DNA from: Ypsolopha sequella
Taxonomy: Eukaryota; Arthropoda; Insecta; Lepidoptera; Ypsolophidae
Assembly (NCBI GenBank): GCA_934047225.1
Contig: OW203990.1
Coordinates: 21,307,045-21,371,044 of the forward strand
Length of the DNA: 64,000 nt
Direction: 5' to 3'
Every line of letters begins with the position of its first letter. Position 1 is the first letter of the stretch. The position numbers were made by a program, and so were the translations under genes. The notes under the pieces are model-generated. The model was not told the DNA's origin, searched no databases, and saw nothing but the letters and a program-made list of their open reading frames with translations. Shown here piece after piece: positions 1-11,700 of the stretch.

Positions 1-10
1 ATGACCATTT

Positions 11-1027
11 CTTATTTATGTTGTACTACTGTTTTAACTACACTTTAACTTCATTTTTGTATGAAACCGAAAAATACTCAAAAAATATGGAAAAAAAATA
101 TATGTCATTTTTCGAATAAAACCCAGAAAAATAATCAAAATTTCATTTACTTTAAAAATTGCATTTGTTATTTTTCTTATTATTTTTCAGGGTTCCGTAC
201 CTAAAGGGTACCAAACGCGACCTTATTACTAAGCCTCCACTGTATGTCCGTCCGTCCGTCCATCCGTCCGTCCGTCTGTCTATCTGTTCGTCTATCTGTC
301 CGTCTGACACAGGAGTCTACAGATTCAGCCGTTATATAGGTAGCCAGTTGAAATTTTCACACAATACGTGCTGTATTGTTTCTTTAAATTTGCCTCTATC
401 ATGGCAAATAATAAAAATAAAAATTAAGTTGAAACCCAAGGGGATCCCCATACAAAAAACCTCGAAAAGGTAGCATTTTTGTAACGTTACCATGTCCCCT
501 GTCCTTATTTTCGAAACAAGAGGTCCGAAAAATATGAAAAATATTTATGGTTTTTGCACTCACTCGTATTCGATTAGTATTCGTGATTTATTGCGAACAA
601 CTTAAAAACGGATCCAAAATTCATCTAGGAAAAAAACAAGTAAAAACCCGAATACGAATCCCATACGAATGAGTGCACAAACGCTTAGTCGGTGATATAA
701 GTTAAGATTACAGGAAAAATAGGGTTCCGTACACATCGGGAGCAGCGCATTGTTTGTCAGGCGCTACCATTTTAGCGGCTTATTTGTGTCGCCTTCATGT
801 TGCTATGATATCTATATTGTTGTAATTTGCCATGTTTTTAGGGTTCCGCACCGGTATTGTGTGGTGGTATGGAACCCTTTGTGCGCGAGTCCGACTTGCA
901 CTTAGCCAAATTAATTATTATCTAAAAAGCTAAACTGTTTTAGATTTGTATCTATATCAAAAAAGAAAAAGATATGCAAGCATCATTTATTAAGATTTTT
1001 TTTGCAAATGCTCTGTTTAACAAATTT
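11..1027. repeat. Insertion with lepidopteran GGTTCCGTA repeats
   Basis: Positions 1-10 (ATGACCATTT) and the sequence from about 1028 (ACGCCAAAATGCG) are contiguous in copy B near 24248-24275, so about 1 kb between them is inserted in copy A. It contains GGGTTCCGTACC-type motifs at 190, 721 and 841, a (CCGT)n tract at 243-300, and an inverted AGTCCGACTTGCACTTAG at about 888. No gene is visible. Confidence 0.6.
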
Positions 1028-1063
1028 ACGCCAAAATGCGAACAAATACAAAAATATCTATAA

Positions 1064-1636
1064 CCCTTTCGGGACGACGCCTAAAATACGAAGGTTATTT
1101 TACTTTAAAACTTGGTTTCTGGGTAAAATGATAGCGTAGAACACGAATCTGGCCTCGATTTTCCGATTTTCCGGCGCCATCTTGGAAAAATGGTGTGCTC
1201 ACAATTGTATCACGTAAGGCCCAAACTTTCGTACGCACAATTGTGACACTCACAATTGTATTGAGCAAGGCCTAACCTTACCTATTTTAAGATATCAGTA
1301 ACAATTTAATTAAATGAAAAAACATTTTAAAATAGGATATCTTTATTAATCAACTAGTTTCCGGTAATGATGTACCTAGGCGAAGTACAACAGCAGGTCC
1401 AACGCCAAACTATCTCTCTGGGATGTTGGTGGTGTCCCCTTGGTTAATTTTAAAATCAAGCACCAAGCCCTTATAGTTGGTTATTACGTAATTTTTTAAT
1501 CCAGCCGATCGTGGTTTATTCTTTACGACGACTTTCAGCCCCGGACAACGACCATCAAACGGAATCATTTGCTCATCTACACTGTAGTTGCCAGCATCTC
1601 TTGGTAACTCCAAACATCTCTTCCGGACTGAAAGGG
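1064..1636 (-). mobile_element. piggyBac-type deletion derivative with transposase fragment
   Basis: The ends are CCCTTTC...GAAAGGG, with TTAA at the right flank (1637-1640) and ATAA at the left. On the minus strand (about 1630-1410) an open stretch encodes YSVDEQMIPFDGRCPG and GLKNYVITNYKGLVLDF, characteristic of the DDE region of piggyBac (PGBD) transposases. The copy is only 573 bp, so it is non-autonomous. The matching place in copy B (about 24290, ATATCGAAGAAAAAGAAATG) has no insert. Confidence 0.72.
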
Positions 1637-1799
1637 TTAAGAAAAAGAAATTAATGTACTTTATATACAAAAAGTATGAAATGCAACAGGAGATAGTATT
1701 TACCATGATTTCCTAAAAAAGCTCAATGAAACTTAGTTTCAGCCCCCCAATATGTGTTCCTGGATCCGCCAATGGCATTAAATATACTTTATTTAGAAC

Positions 1800-2600
1800 G
1801 CATGCATCCGATTCTGTTTTAGATTACCAAAAAGATCACACGTACACCGTTCCTAACTGAAAAAGGCATCCTTAGGATGAAAGAGCGTAGACAGATGCAC
1901 CGTGCTCATCTCGTCCACAAAGTCGCGCACACGTGCCCCGACTGGCCCCGAGTATCTGTACACGAAATTCGTATGGGCTAACGACACTAACACACGTAAC
2001 ACTCGCAGGAGGCATTTAAATCTAATGATCGTTTCAACACATAAAACAACCGGTTTTAGAGGTAGCTTCAAATATGCGTCTTCAAAAATTTGGAACGATC
2101 TGCCACCACCCCTGCGGGAGAATATTACGTCTTTCACTTTTCAGAAGCATCTGAAGAAAAATCTGCTTGAAAAACAAATAGCCTGACTCAATTTGCCTAT
2201 GGTTCGCTGTGCAACATTCTATAAATATATTTTTAAATATTCAGAATTTGTCATTACTTTTTTAACTATGATATCAATTAACGTATTTTTCTTTTTTGTT
2301 TATAATGAAATTCATGTTCTACTTTATTATTTCTATTTTTAAATGAAATGCATGCTTTATTTATATCATAATGTTAAATCTTTTTTCTCAATTTTCAACC
2401 CGCATATTGTGTACATTCTGCGCGAACGGGGACAAGCTGAAAATCAGCGCAGTGAAGATAATTTTATTTTTCTATCACAGCATATAATAGCTGAGCTTAT
2501 TCGTTTTTGTCGCATACTTTTTAAAAACTAATTTCTGTGTTATAATAATTATGTTTGGAAGACAAATAAATAATTTCAATTTCAATTTTAATTTTAATTT
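1800..2600 (+). mobile_element. 5'-truncated LINE (CR1/L2/Rex-like) 3' end
   Basis: The reading frame 1902-2186 encodes the typical ORF2 C-terminus of these non-LTR elements: GSFKYASSKIWNDLPPPLRE and then SFTFQKHLKKNLL. The sequence ends in short A/T repeats (ATTTCA, ATTTTA) at about 2571-2600. Copy B lacks it: there GCATTAACTATACTTTGTTT runs straight into ATGTCAG. The insertion therefore abuts the acceptor of exon 3b. Confidence 0.72.
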
Positions 2601-2607
2601 ATGTCAG

Positions 2608-2747
2608 ATTTGCTGGTACGACGGCAATATTCCGTTCCTCTGCTGCGAAGACAAGCGCAACGATGAGCTCGAGCCCGAGCCGAAGAGCTGTCCAGCACTG
2701 GAGAAGCCAAGTAGATCATTGGGACCGATCACTGCCTGGGAAAGTCA
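2608..2747 (+). CDS. Gene A exon 3b (clip Cys4-Cys6 and linker)
   Basis: Acceptor TGTCAG|ATT. The translation starts [13 protein letters not shown] and continues with an acidic/proline linker to GPITAWES. Ending at the second GT (AGTCA|GTTATA) leaves two bases, which matches the phase of exon 4. The stronger-looking AAA|GTCAGT four bases earlier would put exon 4 out of frame. The acceptor lies directly against the tail of a LINE inserted only in this copy. Confidence 0.75.
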
Positions 2748-5700
2748 GTTATATATTTTAACCTCCTTTGTTTGTACTTATATGTAATACTAGCCTTTCG
2801 CTTGTTTATTCAATCTTTGCTCCGTTTCGGCTTGGCGGTTATTATATCAACATCCCTTACAGCCTATACGTAGATCACAATAATAAGTAACAGTAAAAAT
2901 AAGTTTGGGAAGCCCTGGCCTATATATTGACCACGATAATAACAAAGAAAACCGCTGCCGTATATGACGTCATTCGCATTTATTTATACGTAAATTATAT
3001 AAATGCAAATTACTAGTAACTGCGTTTAAGAGTAAACTAGCCTATAATTTATCTTATCCCTCTACTCTATCGGTTCTGACTTAGTGATTAACCTAGTAAA
3101 GTAGTTCAAAGTCCAGTAAAAAAGTTGTTATCATCAGTTGTCTTCAGCTGCACGGTTACGATGGTCAAGAAGTGCATAACTTAACATTGTTTTTCTTTAG
3201 AAATTTAAAATTGAATAGCTTTTTGATCTGTGCCATTTGACGCCAATAATTCAGTATTATCAAGCAAGTGTTTGAAATTTTATACACATGATCTTCTCAA
3301 AATCAACTTAAAATGCTGTTTTAACTTTGTTTGGACCACTGACTTTGAACTTAAAATGCTGTTTTAACTTTGTTTGTGCAATCAATTTCAAACTACTTTA
3401 CTAAATTTCACTAATATTGAACTATCGGTGTTAACTGCCACATGCATAGGTAATACAATAATAATAATAATGCACAATTAGCCGTGATCTTGTCCAAACA
3501 AAGTTAAAACAGCATTTAAAGTTGGTTTTGAGTAGATCATGACTAATTGTGTATACAATTTGAAACTCTTGCTTTATAAACCTCACTAATACTGATCTAT
3601 TGGCATCAAATGCCATAGACCAAAATGTTTTTCAATTTTAACTTCTAAACAAGAAACACCAAGTTATGCACTTTGTGCTAAGCGGGCTTATGACCACGCT
3701 AAATAAGCAACTCGATGTGTGTTGGTACAAATATCAACAGAAACGACATTGAAATAATGTTAATTTCAGCGTGCCTTGAAAAGTGGCTGTTACGACAACC
3801 ACTGCGTCTCCGGCTAGCGCAAAATATGAGAAAATAATACTTTTCACATGGACGCCATGAACGAAAAAAAAATTTGATCTTTAATTTTTTAGATCTAAAA
3901 ATTATAATTTGGTGAAATAATTATTAAAATCGCTTTAGGCGTTTGGAAGGAGTAAGAGAATTTTTGTGTTAATAATGTGAAACTTGCGATGACTTTCGAT
4001 TTTTTTGTCAAAACTAACAATAGAAAAACGGTTTATGAAACTTAAAATTTATTTTTGACTCTATAATGCCTATCATATATTTTTCTGAAAGTTTTTGGAC
4101 CACCCGTGTGGGAGGAGTAGGCCTTCAAAGACAGGTCCAAATTGCAGTTGGCGTATCGTTTTAGTACTTCTTATTCATTGTTATACTTGACATCCTGTAG
4201 CCGTATAAAGCCTCCTCATACGACGCCATTGGCTATGGTTCCAGAATGTGTGGAGTTCCAGCGATACGTGAACGTGTGTGAGCAGGTGGACGGGAACCCT
4301 CAACTGTATAAGCGTATGAATGGCACCTGCGTCATGACGGCGCATGTTGACAGGATATTTGGCGGCGAACCGGCCTTGGATAAAGAGTTTCCTCACATGG
4401 TAACATCAATAAACTAACGTTACTATGTAGTATCTCGGTTTGATACATCATAATATTATTATTATTGGAATAAATAAATCAAAACGCTATAAAACTTTAT
4501 GCTGGTCGTTTTCCGTAGTCAACAACAAGGAACCCTTATAGTTTCGCCAGAGAATATTAAGTATTACTATTACTACGTAGTTTCGCCATGTCCGTCTGTC
4601 TGCCCGCGGCTTCGCTTGGAAACTATTAGTACTAGAAAACTGTTATTTGGCATGGGTATACATATTTATCACGCCGATACAGTGGTATAGTAAACTTTTG
4701 AAAAATTTTTTTTTTTAGGGTACCTCCCCTACACATAAAGTGGGGATGATTTTTTTCTCGTCTATCCCCCAATGTGGGGTGTCGTTGGATAGGTAATTTA
4801 AAAATATTGGGGGTGTGAGAAGACCATTTTTCGATCCAGGGTTTTGTTTGCGAAATATTAAGCTTACAATTGATAATTTTGTTAGAGTCAAGTGTCCCCC
4901 CCCCTGCCAGAGAAACGCTTGTATTTGGAGTATTTTGGAGACGTGAAAAAAATCACAGCAGTAGTAGTATACATAACGAAATTAAAAGGAAACACAACTC
5001 TTTACAAGTTAACGAGTTCTGATCGCGCCAAACTTTTAGTCCTTCTAAACACGGCGATTAGCATCAGCAGGAACAAAATGTATGAGCCGTTCTTGGGAAG
5101 AGCAACTTCCTAGAGCGTACTAAAAGTTTGGCGCGATCTGCATTATTCGACAAACTTATAAAATGTATTTGGAGATGAAGTCCGCATATTGTGCAGGGCA
5201 ACGGAACCCTACACTGCGCTTGGCCCAACACGCACTTGGCCGGTTTTTCTCTTTTTATAAAAACGTCTCCATACTTCTCTGGGATGGGAAGCAGCTGAAC
5301 CGGACTTGAACCCGGCAGTGTATATGGCTTCCCGTCTTCTGCACGTCCCCCAAGGAGCGACAAGCTTGGTACGGTTTTCTATGGGCTTAAGGGGCTCCAT
5401 AATGCTAAGCATCAGTTTTGCATTGGATTCAGTTCCGTCGATGTAGGGGGTAAAATTTTGAAAAAAAAAATGGCGTGTTTTTTGACTCAAGAAAGTTATT
5501 AATTACACTTTATAAATAAACATACTTTCAATCTTCTTTTAATTAAAATACTTTAAAAAAAGGTTGAATTTCACGAAAAAAGCGATTCAGTCTCCATATT
5601 TCAAAAGCGATTGAAACGAACCCAACACACCCAGATACTTACTAGAATGAACCATCTTTTTTACACTAAGAAATTATAGTTAAGGCGATTACCATCGCCA

Positions 5701-8700
5701 AATTAGCAGCTCGATATTTGTCACTACAAATATCAACAGAAACGACATTGATATAACGTTCATATCAGCGCGCAATGCATAGTGGCTGTTACGACGCTCG
5801 CTGCGTCCTTAATAGAGCGAAATAGGGGAAAGTTATACTTTTCACTTGGACGTGATTACTTACTCGATTGAATAATCTTATGTTATGTTTATAGCTATAA
5901 AGTTTATCTATTTATCAAAGCATAGATGAATTCAATCGGCCAAGCCACTCAGGAGCAGTAGGGAATTTGAGGTCAAAAAACAACATTCAGTAAAAAAAAA
6001 AAATCATGTAGAAGTTTTGGTGGTATGAAAAAGAAAACTGTTGCATATGTTGTCTAAGAGTTTATTATTCATAATAAATTTTTTCATTATTTTTGGTTTG
6101 GCCATAAACGAGGAGTAGGCTTTAGAAAGTACCCATTTGGCAATAGTAAGGCCCTTAATGACCTAATGTAGCCGCGATTTCAAAATAAGTTGAAGTTTTG
6201 CGTGCGCGGCATCTGATTAGAGCAGGATAGATAGTTAAAAACAAAAGCGTTATAGCAGGACTGAATTTTAGCATTGTGCAGCCCTTTAAACAACTAAACA
6301 ACCGTACTCTGTACATCCCATCGAGGTGAAATTATGACATTACTTTTGCGCCACCTTGTATATAATTTTTCAGGCTTTGCTTGGATGCCGACATGTGGTT
6401 AATGACGAAATTGTCATCGAATGGGTGGCTGCAGGAACGCTCATCAGCGATAGATTCATTTTGACTGCTGCTCATGTCATATCACATCCAGTGTTGTAAG
6501 TTATAATTGAGATCCTTCTCTCAATTTTATTTGTTGTAATTTGTTGATTAGAAGTGGAATTGCCCTTTGTCTGCGGTTTGCGTAGTTTTAGTTTTTTTTT
6601 TATTCCCATGGAACTTTATGGTTTCTCACGAAAAAGTATAAGCTTTGTCGCTTTAAAAGTTTTATCGCGATGTGTTAATTAATTTCAAAGCAAGAAAGCG
6701 ACATTTTTTTTTTTTGGATTTGATATTTTAGTGATATACCACGATTGACAGTTGACACCGGTATATTATAAACGAACCACTATTTTCCACCTCACTGGTG
6801 TGTCAGCACTGAATATAGTTTCAAGAGATTAGTTTGACCGTTTGACCTATCAATATTTTCTCAGCCCTTATAAAAGATAGTCATTTGTGTTACAAGGGGT
6901 GTAAGTAATATTTTGTACTTCGAGGGCGTTATTTTGAATTCAGAGTGAACCGAAGGATTCTAAAGTATATAGAATCCCTAGCGTAGCGAGGAATTCAATA
7001 TACGCAGCCCGAGAACAAAATAGCTTGGCTACCTATAAGAAAGAGAAAAAGCAAGGAGTAGGTACCTGGTATTTTGTGTTAATAATTGTTACACCACAGT
7101 AGCTGCATTATTCACTATGTTTTCACGAGTTCACTAGCACTACTCGAACTCATTTTAATTATTATTTGCAATAACCTAGCGCAAACCTAGCGAAGACTAG
7201 CGTGAAAACTTCTAAGAAAAAGAAATGAAAAGAAACAGAAAAGAAAGAACACATATAGTTTTTTTTTCAGTGCGCATTGTCACCGAATCCTAACCGGCCA
7301 GTAACTTATGCATAAATTATCCGTTCGACTTCTCTAATTTATCAGAAACACGAACGTGGAACAATCAGAAGAGAGAAAACGCAAAGTCCCATGGGAATAA
7401 AATTGACTTTGGCTCCCGCTATCCTCTTAAGCCAAGTGTCGTTTTACGAATAGGTGTGATGAAAAAACTTATTTCTATCTTTCCCAGTGGCTTGGTCCGC
7501 TACGTACTCCTGGGAACGTTGGCTAAGTCATCAGCTCGGGAAGGTGTACTGCACAACGTGGTGCGACATGAGAAGCACAAGTTTTATTCTGCCAAGGAGA
7601 AGTATAATGACATTGCGTTACTGGAGTTGGATACTAGGTACTTTCTCTTTCTGACGCTTCAGTAGCACAATTTCTCATGCTGTCACTGTCTAACGATATT
7701 GGAGTAAAAAGGAAGACTAAAGTCGAGTCCAGAATTAGAGAAAACATTAACAGACAGTGTTCACTGCTCCCACTTACTGATCGTGATCGAATACAGAATA
7801 ATGGAAATAGAAACTTTTACGCTTCAAAAACAATTCGGTTGTTTTGTAAACTTCACTGTGCTATTTTGTCTGCTTTTTAGAATAAATAGATAAATTTAGG
7901 TGTGTAATTTTGAACCGATTTTATAAGTATTTTAGTATTTTCAGGAAATTACGTCATCATATGTTGAATGTTTGAATGGTTGGACCTTTGTCAAAGTTTA
8001 GGATACGTTAAATAAAATGAGTATGCCTATTGAAATATGTGACGGATGATGATCACCATAAATAGGTGCCATAAATAAATACCTATAGATTACGAAGCAC
8101 TTCGCGCCGCGACACCGACATGTTTTAGTGAACCCAGATTCAGCCATTTCTCTTATCGTTACCAGGTTCTTTCGTAACCTCCTAATCCATTATGTGTGAT
8201 TATATAATCTGGGGGCACTGTAGTGCCCCCCGCCAAGACGAGCCAAAGGAAGCGGGGCACTACGTACCTTTCCTCGATATACTTTTCGTGTAAGTGTTAC
8301 CAAAAACGAGTAACCTTTACTTGCCTCGCTTAACGTTGTGGTAAAGCGTATCTTTGATATTCCAGGGTAATATTCTCCGACTTCATCCGTCCAGCTTGTC
8401 TATCAACGCCAGGGATGAGATACTCCAAAACGAGGGTCGTTGCGGGATGGGGAGGCACCGAGTTCGGACCCAGCTCCGATAGCTTGATGAAAGTAGGTTG
8501 AAAGTTGTTCGGCGAGGGCCGTGTTAATTACAAAGTCGATTTCATTAGAATCGATTAAGATTCGCTGGTAGGATATTTACTTAGAAATATGGTTTTATTA
8601 GTGTTCGTCAATATGCATATCGGTTTTATCTAAATAGACGTCTTGCAATCACTTGCGGTCAGTGTACAGCGGGTCTACCACGTAATTCTTATCTGTATCA

Positions 8701-11700
8701 ACTTCAAGCAAATGCATGCAAAATTTAACGCGTGCAAAAGACATGGCATGTTAGGCGGGCGTCATCGCACGCACGTCAAATTTCAATCTCAAGTTGATGT
8801 TGATGAAAATCAGAATTACGAGGTAGACCCGCAGGTTCTAACAATGTAAAGTAGTATGTACAGTATTTTTCAATGCAACTGCTCGGAAAGACTTATTTTT
8901 TATGCATAAAACTGGTCGTAAAATCAATTTTATCGCAATCGTGCTTTTTTATTTATTTGCAAACTTTCTGCAAATTTTTCTTGTGTACTATATACAGTAC
9001 ATTTTTTTTACTATTGAACGGCTCTGGACTGTCAGTCCTTTTCATACTTTTAAGTTCACAACACTTAAAATTCACATTGAATTTTAAAGGGACGTAATTG
9101 TAGTTTTCTTTGTATTTAGAAATTGGAAAATAATATTTGAGGTTACTTAAAAGTACCTGTAAGCGGCGAAAGTCATGATTATTATCACATTCATTTCTCA
9201 GAACATCGTTCTTTTTTTCGCCCAAAAACAAATCACGGAACGCATCTGGTAGCGCGAGTCACAGTTCTATGTCATGTTTTGGAACGTTGTTCGTCCGTCC
9301 GTATGTCACAGCCTCATAACTTTAGCACCGTTAAAGATAAAACATGAAAGTTGATAAAAATAGCATTAATTTGTCCACATATCACGATATAAAAAAAATA
9401 TTAAAAATTTGAAATTGTTCAAAATTTTTCCAAAACAAAAGTGCGAAAAATAAAAAATATTATCCTAAAAATACAATATGGGTATCAAATTATAGATATT
9501 AAAGAGTTGATCGTAAAAATATATACTTTTACTAATTTTACTGGCACTGTTTTCGAGAAATCTTTAAAAAACCACAAAAATATGTATGTCTTGAGTACAA
9601 ATGAAAAATATAAAAAAAATGTATATAAAAATACAATATGGTTATCAAATTGTAGGTATTAAGAAGCTGATCGTAAAAATATATAGCTTGGCTATATTTA
9701 ATTGCATCTCTTTCGAGAAATCCTTGAAAAACCATGAAAAATTGCATGTACCCTCCCATCTCCAAAACTGGTAGACCAAAAAATATGAAAAAAATCATGG
9801 TAATATGTGTTTAGGTAAAGAAAACAGGAAAAATAAAGGGGTTGAGAAAATCAAGAAAAAACATTACAAAATTAAATTTAACATCCACAATACGGAACCC
9901 TAGGTACGCGAGTCTGACTCGCACTTGGGCGGTTTTTTTTCCATCAAGTTGGCAATTTACGTGCTCAGAAACAAAAAGAAAGTAAAGTAGCCCGCCTGAA
10001 GTTTATGTCTGAGATTTGGAGTATTTTTTGTTTGTTTCCTTAGAAAATCTGGAATTTCATTGATAAATCATTGGAATTAACCCCGCCAGAATCCGTCAAA
10101 TATACTTGCAGAAGCTATAATTGCAAATGATAGGCTCTTGCCGACAAAATCAAGAGATAAATACCTGAATACTTACAAAAATTTTCTTTAGTGGAAGAAA
10201 ATTAATAAAAATGCCTTATAAATTTCGGAATACTTTCTCTTGGAAATCTTGGCATACTTCAGTGAACTGACAAACAAATATAAACTATCTTCATGTTCAT
10301 TGTGGTCTATAGGTACACTCAATGTTGAAGAGCACCATTAATGTATAAAAATGATATTAATATAGACATTTTAATTTTGATAATTACTTTTTTCTTTTAT
10401 TACGTATCTTTTATTTACTCACACTATGCATTGAAAAACGTAGTACGATTCATGTGGGTAAGTGCAATAACTTACGCAAAACGTTTAAAACACTCGCTAC
10501 GCTCTTGTTTCAAATCGTCCTCATAAGCCATTGCCTTTTTACCGCACGTGTAGTGCAAACTACTATTATTTTTATTTATTTCATTTTCGCACATTTACAT
10601 GAGATGTATTAAACTTAAACTAATAAAAAATAAAGTGCTGAATTGTAATAAAAAACATGATTGTTTGCAACGCGGCTCTGATTGCTAATAGTAATAACTT
10701 CGAGGCAACCTTAGGATGAAAGAAATTATATTAATGAAATTATGCGAGGCTAGTGTAAATTATTATTAATAAATGATTGAATACAAAGTGCTACTTTTTT
10801 AGGTATATAAAATTACAATAAATGAACCTAGGTGTTTTAGTACTAAAACCATTTAAATATTGCGCATAGGAATCTTCGCCACTCTTCGGCTAAGGTTGTA
10901 TTTCCTTATGCATTCTATACAATCCATGACAGATAGTGTATGTGCGGTCGGCCGGTTATTTCTAATATGGAATCTAAGACTATATTTTTTTAGTGCGAAA
11001 TCCGTCGCTTTGATTTTTTCAAAATATTTATGATTTTAAATTTGTTTCCGGTTGATTTCAAGTTTGTAAATGCACTCTAATAATAATTGGGATATGTGAT
11101 CTGTTTCAAAATTCACTTAATTTTTTCACCTCACTAGCTCGAAAAGCGCGCCTTTGTTGCTTAATTAAGGCGCTGTTAATTCATAATCTCGGTAAAACGG
11201 CCTTTTTAAAACCAGTATATCTACAAAATGGTGATATATTTATGCTTAAAAAAATAGCATGACATTTTCAAAACCGTTATGCAGCGACTGTAGGAACCCA
11301 AAACAAAATTAAACATACTTCGATGCATTAAAAAATTTTTCAAACTTACCTCTACACTAGTCAACATTTACTTTCAAAACAGTGTATCTCTTTATTGAAA
11401 ATTATAATTCACGTGAGAAATATTTCATAAAATTCATAATTTTAAACCACGTCGATTGTCGGTTTAACTTTTATTGAATCGTAAATACTAAATTTTTTAC
11501 GGGTGAAAAACCTGTTTTTTGAGAGCGCGTGATGTTTCCGGCTGTTTTAAGCGCCACTGCTCAAAGCGCGCTATTTTAAACAATAATGGAACCTCATAGA
11601 GTTCAATTCTATTTGATCCAAAATGAGGTGCTCAATGTCTGCTATAACAGGGCCTTAAAATCTGTGAGCAAAAGTCAATTTTGCTCACTCAGTGAAGAAA

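Noticed and set aside
243..300. A CRISPR array or regulatory repeat
   Set aside because: It is a simple (CCGT)n microsatellite within the dispersed GGTTCCGTA repeat; no spacer-repeat structure occurs anywhere in the window.
2741..2750. AAA|GTCAGT as the donor of exon 3b (also at 24599)
   Set aside because: Looks better than the chosen site but leaves phase 1, while exon 4 needs phase 2 in both genes; the GT four bases later keeps frame.
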